Part shown: positions 17,728-26,161 of the stretch, one piece after another | Layout: each line of letters begins with the position of its first letter | Position numbering within the stretch: the first letter of the stretch is position 1 | NCBI GenBank assembly: GCA_019931245.1 | Contig: JAINDL010000050.1 | Location: 1 to 56,212 of the forward strand | Reading direction: 5' to 3' | Source of the DNA: Bryobacteraceae bacterium CoA2 C42 | GTDB taxonomy: Bacteria > Acidobacteriota > Terriglobia > Bryobacterales > Bryobacteraceae | DNA: 56,212 bases | Made by a program: the position numbers and the translations under genes | Notes under the pieces: generated by a model | What the model was told of the DNA's origin: nothing | The model's input: the letters and a program-made list of their open reading frames with translations, nothing else | Database searches by the model: none

Positions 17728-19170
17728 TCAGGCGGTGAAGCCGCCGGCTTTTTCGAATTGGTGCGCGAGACGGAACATCACGTCTTCGGCAAAGTGGTTG
17801 GTAAGAATTTGCATGCCCACCGGCAGACCTTCGGCGGTGGTTCCACAGGGGACGCTCATGCAGGGGACACCTGCGAGGCTCCCCGTAATCGTATAGATGT
17901 CGGAAAGGTACATTTGAATCGGGTCATTTACCTTTTCTCCGATTTTAAATGCGGGGAAGGGGGAGACGGGTGTGATGAGGGCGTCGACGTGTTCGAAGGC
18001 GCGGGTGAAATCTTCGGTGAGCAGGCGGCGGACCTTCTGGGCTTTACGGTAGAAGGCGTCGTAGTAGCCGTGGCTGAGGACGTAGGAGCCGAGCATGATG
18101 CGGCGTTTGACTTCGGCGCCGAAGCCTTCGCCGCGGGTGTTTTTATACATGTCGGCGAGGGTGTGGCTATTGGGAGAGCGGACGCCGTAGCGGACGCCAT
18201 CGAAGCGGCTGAGATTGGCGGAGAGTTCGGCGGTGCAGAGGATGTAATACGTCGCGATGGCGTATTCGGTGTGGGGGAGGCTGACTTCGGAGATTTCGCA
18301 GCCAAGTTTCTTGAGCACCTCGACGCCGGCCATGATACGGTCGCCGGTTTCGGGGGCGAGGTTTGCGAAGTACTCTTTGGGGAGGCCGAGTTTGAGGCCC
18401 TGTACGGAGTCGCCGAGGAGAGCGGCGTAGTCAGGGACGGGCCGGGCGGCGGAGGTGGCGTCGCGGGGGTCGCGCCCGGCGATGGCGCCGAGGAGGGTGG
18501 CGGAATCGGCGACGTTGCGGGAGAAGGGTCCGATGTGGTCGAGGGAGCTGGCGAAGGCGACCAGACCGTAGCGGGAGACGCGGCCGTAGGTAGGGGTGAC
18601 GCCGACGCAGCCGCAGAAGCTGGCGGGTTGGCGGATGGAGCCGCCGGTATCGGAGCCGAGCGAGACGACGGCGGTGCCCTGGACGACGGCGGCGGCGCTG
18701 CCGCCGGAGCTGCCGCCGGGGACGCGGTCGAGGGCGACGGGGTTACGGACGGGGCCGAAGGCGGAGTTTTCGTTCGAGGAGCCCATGGCGAACTCGTCGC
18801 AGTTGGCTTTGCCGAGGAGGATACCGCCGGCGGCTTCGAGGCGTTCGACGGCGGTCGAGTCGTAGGGGGGGAGGTAGTTCGAGAGAATTTTTGAGGCGCA
18901 GGTGGTTTTGACGTCTTTGGTGACGATGACGTCTTTGACGGCGATGGGGACGCCGGCGAGGGGGCCGAGGGGTTGGCCGGCGGCGATTAGGGCGTCGACG
19001 CGGGCGGCGGCGGCGAGGGCGCGCTGGTCGCTGAAGGTGAGGTAGGCGTTGGTTTTGGGGTTTTCGTCCTGGGCGAAGCGGAGGGCTTCGGTGGTGAGTT
19101 CGACGGCGCTGAACTGTTTACCGAGGAGGCCGTCGCGGACGGCGGGGATGGTCAGTTTGGCGATGTTCAT
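17728..19170 (-). CDS. gatA: Asp-tRNA(Asn)/Glu-tRNA(Gln) amidotransferase subunit A
   Basis: The 480-residue amidase-signature enzyme liberates ammonia from glutamine for the GatCAB complex, which amidates Glu-tRNA(Gln) and Asp-tRNA(Asn). The Ser-cisSer-Lys triad is present: Lys in IAVKDVI, the first Ser in PGGSSGGSAAAV, the second in SDTGGSIRQPA. A longer in-frame start at 19245 would overlap gatC, so the ATG at 19170, 4 bases after gatC, is used. gatB is not in this window. Confidence 0.96.
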   Translation of the reverse strand: MNIAKLTIPAVRDGLLGKQFSAVELTTEALRFAQDENPKTNAYLTFSDQRALAAAARVDALIAAGQPLGPLAGVPIAVKDVIVTKDVKTTCASKILSNYLPPYDSTAVERLEAAGGILLGKANCDEFAMGSSNENSAFGPVRNPVALDRVPGGSSGGSAAAVVQGTAVVSLGSDTGGSIRQPASFCGCVGVTPTYGRVSRYGLVAFASSLDHIGPFSRNVADSATLLGAIAGRDPRDATSAARPVPDYAALLGDSVQGLKLGLPKEYFANLAPETGDRIMAGVEVLKKLGCEISEVSLPHTEYAIATYYILCTAELSANLSRFDGVRYGVRSPNSHTLADMYKNTRGEGFGAEVKRRIMLGSYVLSHGYYDAFYRKAQKVRRLLTEDFTRAFEHVDALITPVSPFPAFKIGEKVNDPIQMYLSDIYTITGSLAGVPCMSVPCGTTAEGLPVGMQILTNHFAEDVMFRLAHQFEKAGGFTA

Positions 19171-19174
19171 GGGT

Positions 19175-19474
19175 TTAGCGCTCGATGACCTTGGGTACTT
19201 TGAAGTATCCGGCGCCGGCGAGAGGGGCGTTCGCGAGGGCGACATCGTTTGAGAGGGGTGTGTGTTCGATGTCTTCGCGGAGGGAGTCGTTTTCCTGGCC
19301 GGCGAAGAGGACCTGGGTCATGGGTTCGACGTGGGAGGTGTCGAGTTGGTTGAGCTTCTCCATGTGGGAGAGGATGCCGCTGAGGTCGGCGGTGTACTGG
19401 TGGATTTCCTGGTCGCTGAGAGTGAGGTTGGCGAGGCCGGCGACGTAGCGGACATTTTCTTCGGTTAGTTTCAA
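19175..19474 (-). CDS. gatC: Asp/Glu-tRNA amidotransferase subunit C
   Basis: This 99-residue helical protein wraps around GatA and GatB and stabilises the amidotransferase. The N-terminal MKLTEENVRYVAGLANLTL is the family hallmark, as is the later LREDIEHTPL, which is usually LREDxV. Its start codon overlaps the stop of the upstream dciA-like gene by 4 bases (ATGA), and gatA starts 4 bases after it, showing tight coupling. Confidence 0.94.
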   Translation of the reverse strand: MKLTEENVRYVAGLANLTLSDQEIHQYTADLSGILSHMEKLNQLDTSHVEPMTQVLFAGQENDSLREDIEHTPLSNDVALANAPLAGAGYFKVPKVIER

Positions 19475-19887
19475 GCGGTTTTCCTTTCGCGGCGCTCCTG
19501 TTCGCGTTCGCTGCGGGCGCGCGAGTTCAGGTAGAGCAGTTTAAAGATGGGATCTTCGATGCCGTCGGCGCGGGGGTCGGCGAGGGTGGCGCGGGCGGGT
19601 TCGCGGCGGGGGGCGCCGATGCGGAATTCGAGGTGTTCGACGAGGCCGGGGCCGAGGATGGCGAGGAGTTTGGAGAGAATTTGGGGGGTGAGGGTGGTGA
19701 GTTGGCGCTGCCAGGTCAAGTCTTCGACTTCGACGACGAGTTTGGAGCCGAACAGGCGGACGGCGCCGGTGCGTCCGGCGAGGCGTTTGCCGACGGCGGC
19801 GGGCCAGGCGGCGGCGGCCAACTCCTCGGAGGAGAGGGTGGCGGTCTTGGTCTTCAAGCGGGTGACGAGGCGTCCGGCGCGCTGCAT
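19471..19887 (-). CDS. DciA-like protein (DUF721), helicase-operator homologue
   Basis: The 138-residue protein has the DUF721 core: a Trp in AAAWPAAVGKRLA, then LFGSKLVVEVEDLTWQRQL and a LLAILGPGLVEHLEFRIG strand/helix end. DciA loads or regulates the replicative helicase DnaB in bacteria that lack DnaC/DnaI. A basic, disordered tail of about 35 residues follows. It is the second gene in the minus-strand run kinase-dciA-gatC-gatA. The link to tRNA amidation is positional only. Confidence 0.85.
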   Translation of the reverse strand: MQRAGRLVTRLKTKTATLSSEELAAAAWPAAVGKRLAGRTGAVRLFGSKLVVEVEDLTWQRQLTTLTPQILSKLLAILGPGLVEHLEFRIGAPRREPARATLADPRADGIEDPIFKLLYLNSRARSEREQERRERKTA

Positions 19888-19931
19888 GGGTGGGTTGGGA
19901 AGAGGACCGGGGGAGACTCTTAGTTTACACG

Positions 19932-21578
19932 TTAGTTTCCGCCGAAGTTGACGCTGTAGTCGAGTTGGGCTCCATCTTCGACGTTGACATCACGGGATTT
20001 TTCGCCGCGGCCGGGAAGGGTGACGGTGATTTTGTGGCGGCCGGTGGGGAGGGTGAGGATGGCGGGGGTTTTTTCGGGGTGTTCGACGCCATCGACGAGG
20101 ATTTGGGCGGCGGGCGGGTTGGAACTGACGGCGACGGTGCCGGTTTCGCGGCGGAGGTTGATGTTGACCTGAGATTCGGCGGGGAGGTTGAAGATGCGGT
20201 TGGCGGTTTCGTACTTGTCGAGTTGGGCGACGAGGACGTGGCGGCCGGCGGGGAGTTCCAGGTTGCAGGGGGTGGTGCAGGGTTCGACTTTGCCGTCGTC
20301 GATGAGAACTTTGGCGCCGGGGGGAGTGGAGCGGAGGGAGACGGCGACGAGGTTGGAGGCGGGGGCCGTCTTCTGAGTGGGCGGGGCCGGGGTGGGCGGC
20401 GCCTCGTTTAGCTTGGCTGGGGGTGCTTTGGCTGGGGGCGGGGCGACGGGTTCGGGGGTGGTTTTGGTTTCGGTGGGGATGGTGGCTGCCGCGGGGGGCG
20501 CGGTATTGAGAGCAGTGGCGGGGGTGGGGCGCTTGGACATTTGCCACAGGCCGGCGGCGAGGGCCAGGGCGGCGGCGAGGCCGGCGGCGGCGATGAGTGG
20601 GGTGCGGTTGGATTTGGGCGCGGGAGTGGCGGGGGCCGGAGTTTCGGGGGCGGGTTTGGGTTGGGGCGCGGGTTCGGGGGTGGCCGGGACGACGGCGGTG
20701 GTGGCGTTGAGGGCCTGGCCGCGGGATTGGGGGGTCCAGCCTGGGTGGAGGGCGCACTGTTTTTCGAGAGCGGCGATGAAGGCCGAGCAGGATTCCCAGC
20801 GCTCAGCGGGATCTTTGCTGAGCGCCTTTTGGAGAACGGCGTCGATGGCGGGGGTGAGGGTGGGGTTGAGGCGGACGGCGGGGACGGCGGGTTCGCTGAC
20901 GAGTTTGAAGAGCAGGGTGGGGAGGCTGTCGGCGACGAAAGGTTTTTCGCCGGTGAGGACCTCGTAGGCGATGACGCCGAGCGAGAACTGGTCGGCGCGG
21001 CCGTCGAGGGGCTTGCCTTGAATCTGCTCGGGGGACATGTAGTTGGGGGTGCCGACGACGAGTCCGGTTTGGGTGAGGGACTGCGACTGGGTTTTGGCGA
21101 TGCCGAAGTCGGCGATTTTGGCTGTCCAGTCCTGGCGGACCATGACGTTGGCGGGTTTGATGTCGCGATGGATGATGCCTTTCGAGTGGGCGAAATCGAT
21201 GGCGGCGGCGGTTTGGCGCAGGAGGGTGAGGAGGAGGTTCTTTTCGGGAGGGGTTTCGTCGAGGAGGAGTTTTTCGAGGGTGGAGCCGTCGATGTACTCC
21301 ATGAAGATGTAGACGATGTTTTCGACTTCCTGGATGTCGTAGATGGTGACGATGTTGGGATGGGAGAGGACGCCGGCGCTCTGGGCTTCGCGGAAGATGC
21401 GGTCCTGGATGCGCTGCCGTTCGCGGGGGTCGGAGATTTCGCCGATGCGGATGGACTTGACGGCGACGGTGCGACCGATGGCGGGGTCCTGGGCTTCGTA
21501 GACGACGCCCATGGCTCCCCGTCCCAGTTCCCGCTGGATAACGAATCGACCAATGGTGCCCGGAGGAGTCTGTTCCAA
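19932..21578 (-). CDS. Membrane-anchored Ser/Thr protein kinase with PEGA domains
   Basis: The 548-residue protein starts with a Hanks-type kinase domain (about 10-275): GRGAMGVVY glycine loop, VAVK lysine, IIHRDIKPANV catalytic loop, DFG in IADFGIAK, and SPEQ. A Pro/Ala-rich linker leads to one membrane helix near residue 335 (LIAAAGLAAALALAAGLW), another Pro-rich linker, then two PEGA-type beta domains (STPPGAKVLIDD, SNPPAAQILVDG). This topology places the kinase in the cytoplasm and the PEGA repeats outside. Substrates are unknown. It is divergent from ftsY and heads the run into dciA and gatCA. Confidence 0.93.
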   Translation of the reverse strand: MEQTPPGTIGRFVIQRELGRGAMGVVYEAQDPAIGRTVAVKSIRIGEISDPRERQRIQDRIFREAQSAGVLSHPNIVTIYDIQEVENIVYIFMEYIDGSTLEKLLLDETPPEKNLLLTLLRQTAAAIDFAHSKGIIHRDIKPANVMVRQDWTAKIADFGIAKTQSQSLTQTGLVVGTPNYMSPEQIQGKPLDGRADQFSLGVIAYEVLTGEKPFVADSLPTLLFKLVSEPAVPAVRLNPTLTPAIDAVLQKALSKDPAERWESCSAFIAALEKQCALHPGWTPQSRGQALNATTAVVPATPEPAPQPKPAPETPAPATPAPKSNRTPLIAAAGLAAALALAAGLWQMSKRPTPATALNTAPPAAATIPTETKTTPEPVAPPPAKAPPAKLNEAPPTPAPPTQKTAPASNLVAVSLRSTPPGAKVLIDDGKVEPCTTPCNLELPAGRHVLVAQLDKYETANRIFNLPAESQVNINLRRETGTVAVSSNPPAAQILVDGVEHPEKTPAILTLPTGRHKITVTLPGRGEKSRDVNVEDGAQLDYSVNFGGN

Positions 21579-21638
21579 GTTTGCTACCGTATTCTAACGC
21601 GGATTTCCGTTTGGAATCCCTTATCATAGTAAGATTAC

Positions 21639-22586
21639 ATGCTTTCTTCCTTATTCGGTTCCGGTGATGGCGGCGGCAACCTGCTTGAGCGTCTCAAGAG
21701 CGGTATCGAGAAGACGCGGGCCGGGTTGGTCAGCAAGATTGAGGATGTCGTCCACGGCAAGAAGGAGATTGACGCGGATCTGCTCGAGGAGTTGGAGTAC
21801 GCGTTGATTACGGCCGATGTGGGGGTGCGCACGGCGACCGAGATTCTGGAGACGATCCGGCAGCGGGTGGAGCGGCATCTGGTTAGTGATGCGAGCGAGA
21901 TTCGGGGATTGATCCGGCAGCATTTGTTTGAGGTGCTGGCGGCGTCGGAGCGGCCGCTTGCGCGAGTGGAGGCGCCGCCGCTGGTGATCATGATGGTGGG
22001 GGTGAACGGGGCGGGGAAGACGACGACGACGGGCAAGCTGGCGCGGCGGTTGCAGGAAGAGGGCAAGACGGTGCTGATGGCGGCGGCGGATACCTTTCGG
22101 GCGGCGGCGATTGAGCAGTTGCAGGTGTGGGCGGACCGGGCGGAGACGGATGTGATCAAGCAGGCGCAGGGGGCCGACCCGAGCGCGGTGATTTACGATG
22201 CGATGCAGGCTGGGCGGGCGCGGAAGGCTGATGTGGTGATCATCGACACGGCGGGCCGGCTGCAGAACAAAGAGCATCTGATGGCGGAGCTCGAAAAGAT
22301 GCGGCGGACGGCGGCGCGGGTGATTCCGGAGGCGCCGCACGAGGTGTTTCTGGTGCTGGATGCGACCACGGGGCAGAACGGTCTTGAGCAGGCGCGGAAG
22401 TTTACCGAGAGCGGCGGGGTGACCGGGATTGTGCTGACGAAGCTGGACGGGACGGCGAAGGGCGGGGTGGCGATTGCGATTGCCCGGGAGCTGAATTTGC
22501 CGATTCGTTATATCGGGGTGGGGGAGAAGGTCACCGATCTTCTGCCCTTCCACGCGGAAACTTACATCTCTTCTCTGTTTGACTAA
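21639..22586 (+). CDS. ftsY: Signal recognition particle receptor FtsY
   Basis: The 315-residue SRP GTPase receives ribosome-nascent-chain complexes with Ffh at the membrane. It has a helical N domain (about 12-90) and a G domain with GVNGAGKTTTTGKLA, DTFRAAAIEQL, DTAGRLQNK and TKLDGTAKGG. The acidic A domain is almost absent, as in many compact FtsY proteins. It begins a plus-strand group with ribD only 4 bases downstream. Confidence 0.96.
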   Translation: MLSSLFGSGDGGGNLLERLKSGIEKTRAGLVSKIEDVVHGKKEIDADLLEELEYALITADVGVRTATEILETIRQRVERHLVSDASEIRGLIRQHLFEVLAASERPLARVEAPPLVIMMVGVNGAGKTTTTGKLARRLQEEGKTVLMAAADTFRAAAIEQLQVWADRAETDVIKQAQGADPSAVIYDAMQAGRARKADVVIIDTAGRLQNKEHLMAELEKMRRTAARVIPEAPHEVFLVLDATTGQNGLEQARKFTESGGVTGIVLTKLDGTAKGGVAIAIARELNLPIRYIGVGEKVTDLLPFHAETYISSLFD

Positions 22587-22590
22587 TTGC

Positions 22591-23691
22591 ATGGACTTTC
22601 TTGAACAGGCGCTGGCGCAGGCGCGACTTGGCTCCGGCCGGACCTCTCCGAATCCGGCGGTGGGTGCGGTGGTGGTGAAAGACGGGGTCGTGGTGGGGCA
22701 GGGGTATCATGTGTACGCCGAGAAGCGGCACGCCGAGACGGTGGCGCTCGAGGCGGCGGGCGAGGCGGCGCGGGGTGCGACGCTTTACGTGACGCTCGAA
22801 CCCTGCGCGCATACGGGGCGGACGGGGCCGTGCGCGGAGGCGGTGATCGAAGCGGGGATTACCCAAGTGGTGGCGGCGATGGAGGATCCGAATCCTCTGG
22901 TGGCCGGCCAGGGTTTTGCCAAGCTGCGGGCGGCCGGGATCGCCGTCAGTATTGACAGCCGGTACACAGCGGCGGTCGAGGCGCTGAACGAGGCGTTTTG
23001 CTTTTACATGCGGGAGCGGCGGCCGCTGGTGACATTAAAGAGCGCGCTGACGCTGGACGGCAAGATTGCGGCGCCGGATGACAATACAGGATGGATTACT
23101 TCGGAGTTGGCGCGTCTGCATGTGCAGGGCCTGCGCCACGGGACCGATGCGATTCTGACGGGGATTGGCACGGTGCTCTCGGATAACTGTCTGTTGACGG
23201 ACCGGTCGGGGGCGGAGCGGAGCCGGCCGCTGCTGCGGATTGTGATGGACTCGCAGCTGCGGATTTCGCCGCACTCGAACATGGTGGAGACCTGCGATGG
23301 GGATGTGCTGGTGGCGACGACCTCGGCGGCGAGCGCGGAACGGCGGGCGGCGCTCGAACGGCGGGGGGTGGAGGTGGTGGTGCTTGATGGGCCGGACGGG
23401 CGGACGAGTCTGCGGGCGGTGGTGGAGTTGCTGGCGGTGCGGCAGTATCAGTCGTTGATGATCGAAGCCGGCAGCAAGGTGAACTGGGCGGCGCTCGAAG
23501 CCGGGATTGTGGACAAGATTTTCTTCTACTACGCGCCGAAGATTCTGGGTGGGACCCAGTCGCTGCCGGTGGCGGGGGGAAGCGGGCGGCGGCGGCGGTC
23601 CGATGCGCTGTTGTTCCGGGATGTGAAGCTGCACCCGATGGGCAGCGATGAGTTTGCTGTTGAGGCATGGATGCAGCGGGCGGGGCGGTAA
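22591..23691 (+). CDS. ribD: Bifunctional riboflavin deaminase/reductase RibD
   Basis: The 366-residue enzyme performs the second and third steps of riboflavin synthesis. The N-terminal deaminase has SPNPAVGAVVV, the zinc/proton motif HAE and PCAHTGRTGPC. The C-terminal reductase begins at LKSALTLDGKIA near residue 150 and contains GTDAILTGIGTVLSDN. ATG 22591 is preferred over the TTG at 22579, which lies inside ftsY. The next gene is riboflavin synthase, so the two work in one pathway. No FMN riboswitch is apparent upstream; the genes appear to ride on the ftsY transcript. Confidence 0.95.
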   Translation: MDFLEQALAQARLGSGRTSPNPAVGAVVVKDGVVVGQGYHVYAEKRHAETVALEAAGEAARGATLYVTLEPCAHTGRTGPCAEAVIEAGITQVVAAMEDPNPLVAGQGFAKLRAAGIAVSIDSRYTAAVEALNEAFCFYMRERRPLVTLKSALTLDGKIAAPDDNTGWITSELARLHVQGLRHGTDAILTGIGTVLSDNCLLTDRSGAERSRPLLRIVMDSQLRISPHSNMVETCDGDVLVATTSAASAERRAALERRGVEVVVLDGPDGRTSLRAVVELLAVRQYQSLMIEAGSKVNWAALEAGIVDKIFFYYAPKILGGTQSLPVAGGSGRRRRSDALLFRDVKLHPMGSDEFAVEAWMQRAGR

Positions 23692-23704
23692 GGGAGCGTC
23701 TGGG

Positions 23705-24304
23705 ATGTTTACGGGAATCATTGAAGAGTTGGGGGTGGTGGAGAGCTTTACGCCGCAGGAGGCGGGGGCGCGGCTGCGAATTGGCGCGGCGACGGTGCTG
23801 ACGGATGTTTTTCCGGGCGCGAGCCTGGCGGTGAACGGGGTGTGCCTGACGGCGGTGGCGCTTGAGCCGGGTTCGTTTGCGGCGGATCTTGCGCCGGAGA
23901 CGCTCGAGCGGACCAACCTGGGGCGGCTGCGTCCGGGCGACCGGGTGAATCTGGAGCGGCCGCTGTCGCCGACGGGGCGGTTGGGCGGGCATATGGTGCA
24001 GGGGCACGTGGACGGGACCGGGGAGTTGCTGGCGCTGGAGGCGTTGGGGAATGGCAACTGGTGGCTGCGGATTGGGGTACCGGCGGGCTTCGAGCGGTAT
24101 CTGGTGGAGAAGGGGAGTGTGGCGGTGGACGGGATCAGCCTGACGGTGGCGCGGATTGGGGGGGGGGAGATGGCGATTACGATCATTCCGCACACTTATG
24201 AGCACACGACGCTGGGTTCGCGGCAGCCGGGTTGGCCGGTGAATCTGGAGTGCGACATGCTGGCCAAATACGTCGAGAAGCTGCTGGTGGCGCGGCAGGG
24301 GTAA
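23705..24304 (+). CDS. ribE: Riboflavin synthase alpha chain
   Basis: The 199-residue enzyme dismutates two lumazines into riboflavin. It begins MFTGIIEELG and has two lumazine-binding repeats, each with a GVCLTA/DGISLTV motif, and the joining GHMVQGHVDGTG. It starts 13 bases after ribD. The name ribE is used for this subunit (ribC in some organisms). Lumazine synthase and GTP cyclohydrolase II/DHBP synthase are not in the window. Confidence 0.95.
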   Translation: MFTGIIEELGVVESFTPQEAGARLRIGAATVLTDVFPGASLAVNGVCLTAVALEPGSFAADLAPETLERTNLGRLRPGDRVNLERPLSPTGRLGGHMVQGHVDGTGELLALEALGNGNWWLRIGVPAGFERYLVEKGSVAVDGISLTVARIGGGEMAITIIPHTYEHTTLGSRQPGWPVNLECDMLAKYVEKLLVARQG

Positions 24305-24314
24305 ACTGTTGGGT

Positions 24315-24551
24315 ATGGCTAAATTGAAAGTGACGGTTGATCCTGACCTGTGTATTGCGGCGGCGGCCTGTATGGGTTCGGCCCAGAAGTTTTTCCGAAT
24401 GGATGATGACAACCGGGCGGTGGTGGTGGGCGCCGATGGCAGCGAGGCGTTTGTACAGATTTTGGAGGTGACTCCGGCCGAGAAGGCGGCGCTGCTGGAG
24501 GCGGCGGGTTCCTGTCCGACAACGGCGATTGCGGTAGAAGACGTCGCGTAG
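24315..24551 (+). CDS. Small ferredoxin, [3Fe-4S] type
   Basis: The 78-residue protein has the cluster pattern of single-cluster ferredoxins that partner cytochrome P450s: C-x5-C (CIAAAAC) near the N-terminus and a late Cys followed by Pro (SCPTTAI). The usual central Cys is replaced by Ala, so a three-iron cluster is likely. It is probably a cytoplasmic electron carrier. It starts 10 bases after ribE and its stop overlaps the next start by one base. Its redox partner is not evident here. Confidence 0.85.
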   Translation: MAKLKVTVDPDLCIAAAACMGSAQKFFRMDDDNRAVVVGADGSEAFVQILEVTPAEKAALLEAAGSCPTTAIAVEDVA

Positions 24552-25102
24552 TGGGCGAGCGGCGGATTCTCGACGTCGGCTGCGGGTTGAAGAAGTTTCC
24601 GGGCAGTGTGGGCATTGACCGGAATTGCGACACGGCGGCCGATATCTTATGGGATCTCGATCAGTTTCCGTGGCCGGTGGAGGCGGCGAGTTTTGACGAG
24701 GCCCGGATGATCCATGTGATTGAGCACGTGGGGGATGTGATCCGGACCATGGAGGAGTTACACCGGATTCTGCGCCCCGGGGGCCGGATTGTGCTCGAAA
24801 CGCCGCACTATACGGACTTCAGCAGTTGGTGCGACCCGACGCACAAGTGGCATCTGAACAGCTTCAGCTTCCGCTATTTTGGCGCGGACAACGCGGGCTA
24901 TGGCTACTACAGCCGGGCGTGTTTGCGCGAGGTGAGCGTGGAGGTGAAGCTGCTGGCGTTGTGGCGGTATCTGGGGTTTGAGTTTCTCGTGAACCGATTC
25001 CGGTGGTTCCGCCGGTTCTGGGAGTTTTATCTTTGCTTTGTGATCCGCGGGAAGGTTCTGCGGTTCGTCTTTGAGAAGGCGGAGCAGAAATCCGCTGCTT
25101 AG
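24551..25102 (+). CDS. Class I SAM-dependent methyltransferase
   Basis: The 183-residue protein starts with GTG and has the SAM-binding motif I (ILDVGCGLKKFPG), an acidic residue after strand 2 (IDRN), HVIEHV, and the post-motif III LRPGGRIVLETPH. It fits the Methyltransf_11 group. A basic, aromatic C-terminal part (RFRWFRRFWEFYL) may contact the membrane. The GTG overlaps the ferredoxin stop by one base, so translation is coupled. The acceptor is unknown. Confidence 0.87.
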   Translation: MGERRILDVGCGLKKFPGSVGIDRNCDTAADILWDLDQFPWPVEAASFDEARMIHVIEHVGDVIRTMEELHRILRPGGRIVLETPHYTDFSSWCDPTHKWHLNSFSFRYFGADNAGYGYYSRACLREVSVEVKLLALWRYLGFEFLVNRFRWFRRFWEFYLCFVIRGKVLRFVFEKAEQKSAA

Positions 25103-25133
25103 GACTAAAGTCCCGATGGGGGGTGGTCGATAG

Positions 25134-25823
25134 ATGGGTATGCCAAGGATCTGTACCCTCCGACACCTGATGATCACCGCGATGGCGGTGCTTTTTCCGG
25201 TCTGCGCTTTTGCCCAGGCCAACAAGAACGCCGAAGGCGGCGGGGCCAAGTACGAGTTTGGCTTTGGTATTATGGGAAGCTTTTATGACACCAAGTCGTT
25301 TTCCGGCCCTGGCGGTTCCGCCAAGGGGGGCTTTGAAAACGCGTTGGGAGGAAGTGTGTGGCTGGGACAGAACATGTACCGGCGGATTGGCGGCGAACTG
25401 CGGTACGACTACGCGATGAACGGCATGCGGCTCGACGGGGGCAACACGAAGGTGACGTTCGGTGGTCAGTCGCACGCTTTCCACTATGACATGCACTATC
25501 ATTTCACCGACCGGGGCGGGAAAGTTCGTCCGTATGTCTTGTTTGGCGGCGGTGTGAAATTTTACGATGGGACCGGGACTGAAACGGCGTTTCAGCCTCT
25601 GCAGACCGTGGCGGTGCTGACTAAGACGCAGGAAATTGTGCCGATGGTGACCTATGGCGGCGGCGTGAAGTTTCAGCTTTCGTCGAAGGTGAATTTGCGT
25701 CTGGAGATGAGGAACAACATGTCCCCGTTCCCGAAGAAGGTGATTGCTCCGACGCGTTCGACCGGCGGTCAGGGCTGGACGAACAACCTGCTGCCGATGT
25801 TTGGTGTCAGTCTGGTGTTTTAG
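25134..25823 (+). CDS. Small outer-membrane beta-barrel protein
   Basis: The 229-residue product has a signal peptide (ITAMAVLFPVCAFAQ) and alternating hydrophobic/polar strands rich in Gly and Tyr (GELRYDYAMNG, VRPYVLFGGGVKF) ending in a terminal Phe (GVSLVF), like OmpA/OmpW-type 8-strand barrels. The ATG may be 25134 or 25140. Its 3' end overlaps the PilZ gene tail to tail by 17 bases. Specific function is not predictable. Confidence 0.8.
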   Translation: MGMPRICTLRHLMITAMAVLFPVCAFAQANKNAEGGGAKYEFGFGIMGSFYDTKSFSGPGGSAKGGFENALGGSVWLGQNMYRRIGGELRYDYAMNGMRLDGGNTKVTFGGQSHAFHYDMHYHFTDRGGKVRPYVLFGGGVKFYDGTGTETAFQPLQTVAVLTKTQEIVPMVTYGGGVKFQLSSKVNLRLEMRNNMSPFPKKVIAPTRSTGGQGWTNNLLPMFGVSLVF

Positions 25824-26151
25824 TTGCGGGAAGCGGACCCTGCTCGATGCGGAACCCGCTCTCGATCTGTTCTTCGAGAATGCGGTTCCAGATCACCCGT
25901 ACCGGGACCTCTACGCCGGCGAGACGGCAGCGCAGCAGTTGACCGCTGGCCAGGGCGGGATACATGTGGGAGGCGCGAAAGCCGCTGGGGCTTTGATCGA
26001 TAAGGCGGGCACGCACCTCGATGGGTTGCGGCGTTTCGATGAGGAGCACGATGTCGCCGTGGGTGCTTAGGCGAGGCTCGCTTCGGCGGTCGTCGACGGC
26101 GGCGGCGTGGCCGGGGAGGGGTTTGGGGTTGGATCTGAAGAAGGAGAACAT
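25807..26151 (-). CDS. PilZ-domain protein (c-di-GMP receptor-like)
   Basis: The 114-residue protein is essentially a single PilZ domain. The c-di-GMP binding pattern is present: RSEPR (RxxxR) near residue 23, and DQSPSGFR (D/N-x-S-x-x-G) about 30 residues later. The ATG at 26151, 10 bases after the sigma-54 activator gene, is chosen because the longer frame lies inside that gene. The two form an operon, and a large HD-GYP protein is encoded divergently next door. Confidence 0.82.
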   Translation of the reverse strand: MFSFFRSNPKPLPGHAAAVDDRRSEPRLSTHGDIVLLIETPQPIEVRARLIDQSPSGFRASHMYPALASGQLLRCRLAGVEVPVRVIWNRILEEQIESGFRIEQGPLPATKTPD

Positions 26152-26161
26152 CCGGCGGGCC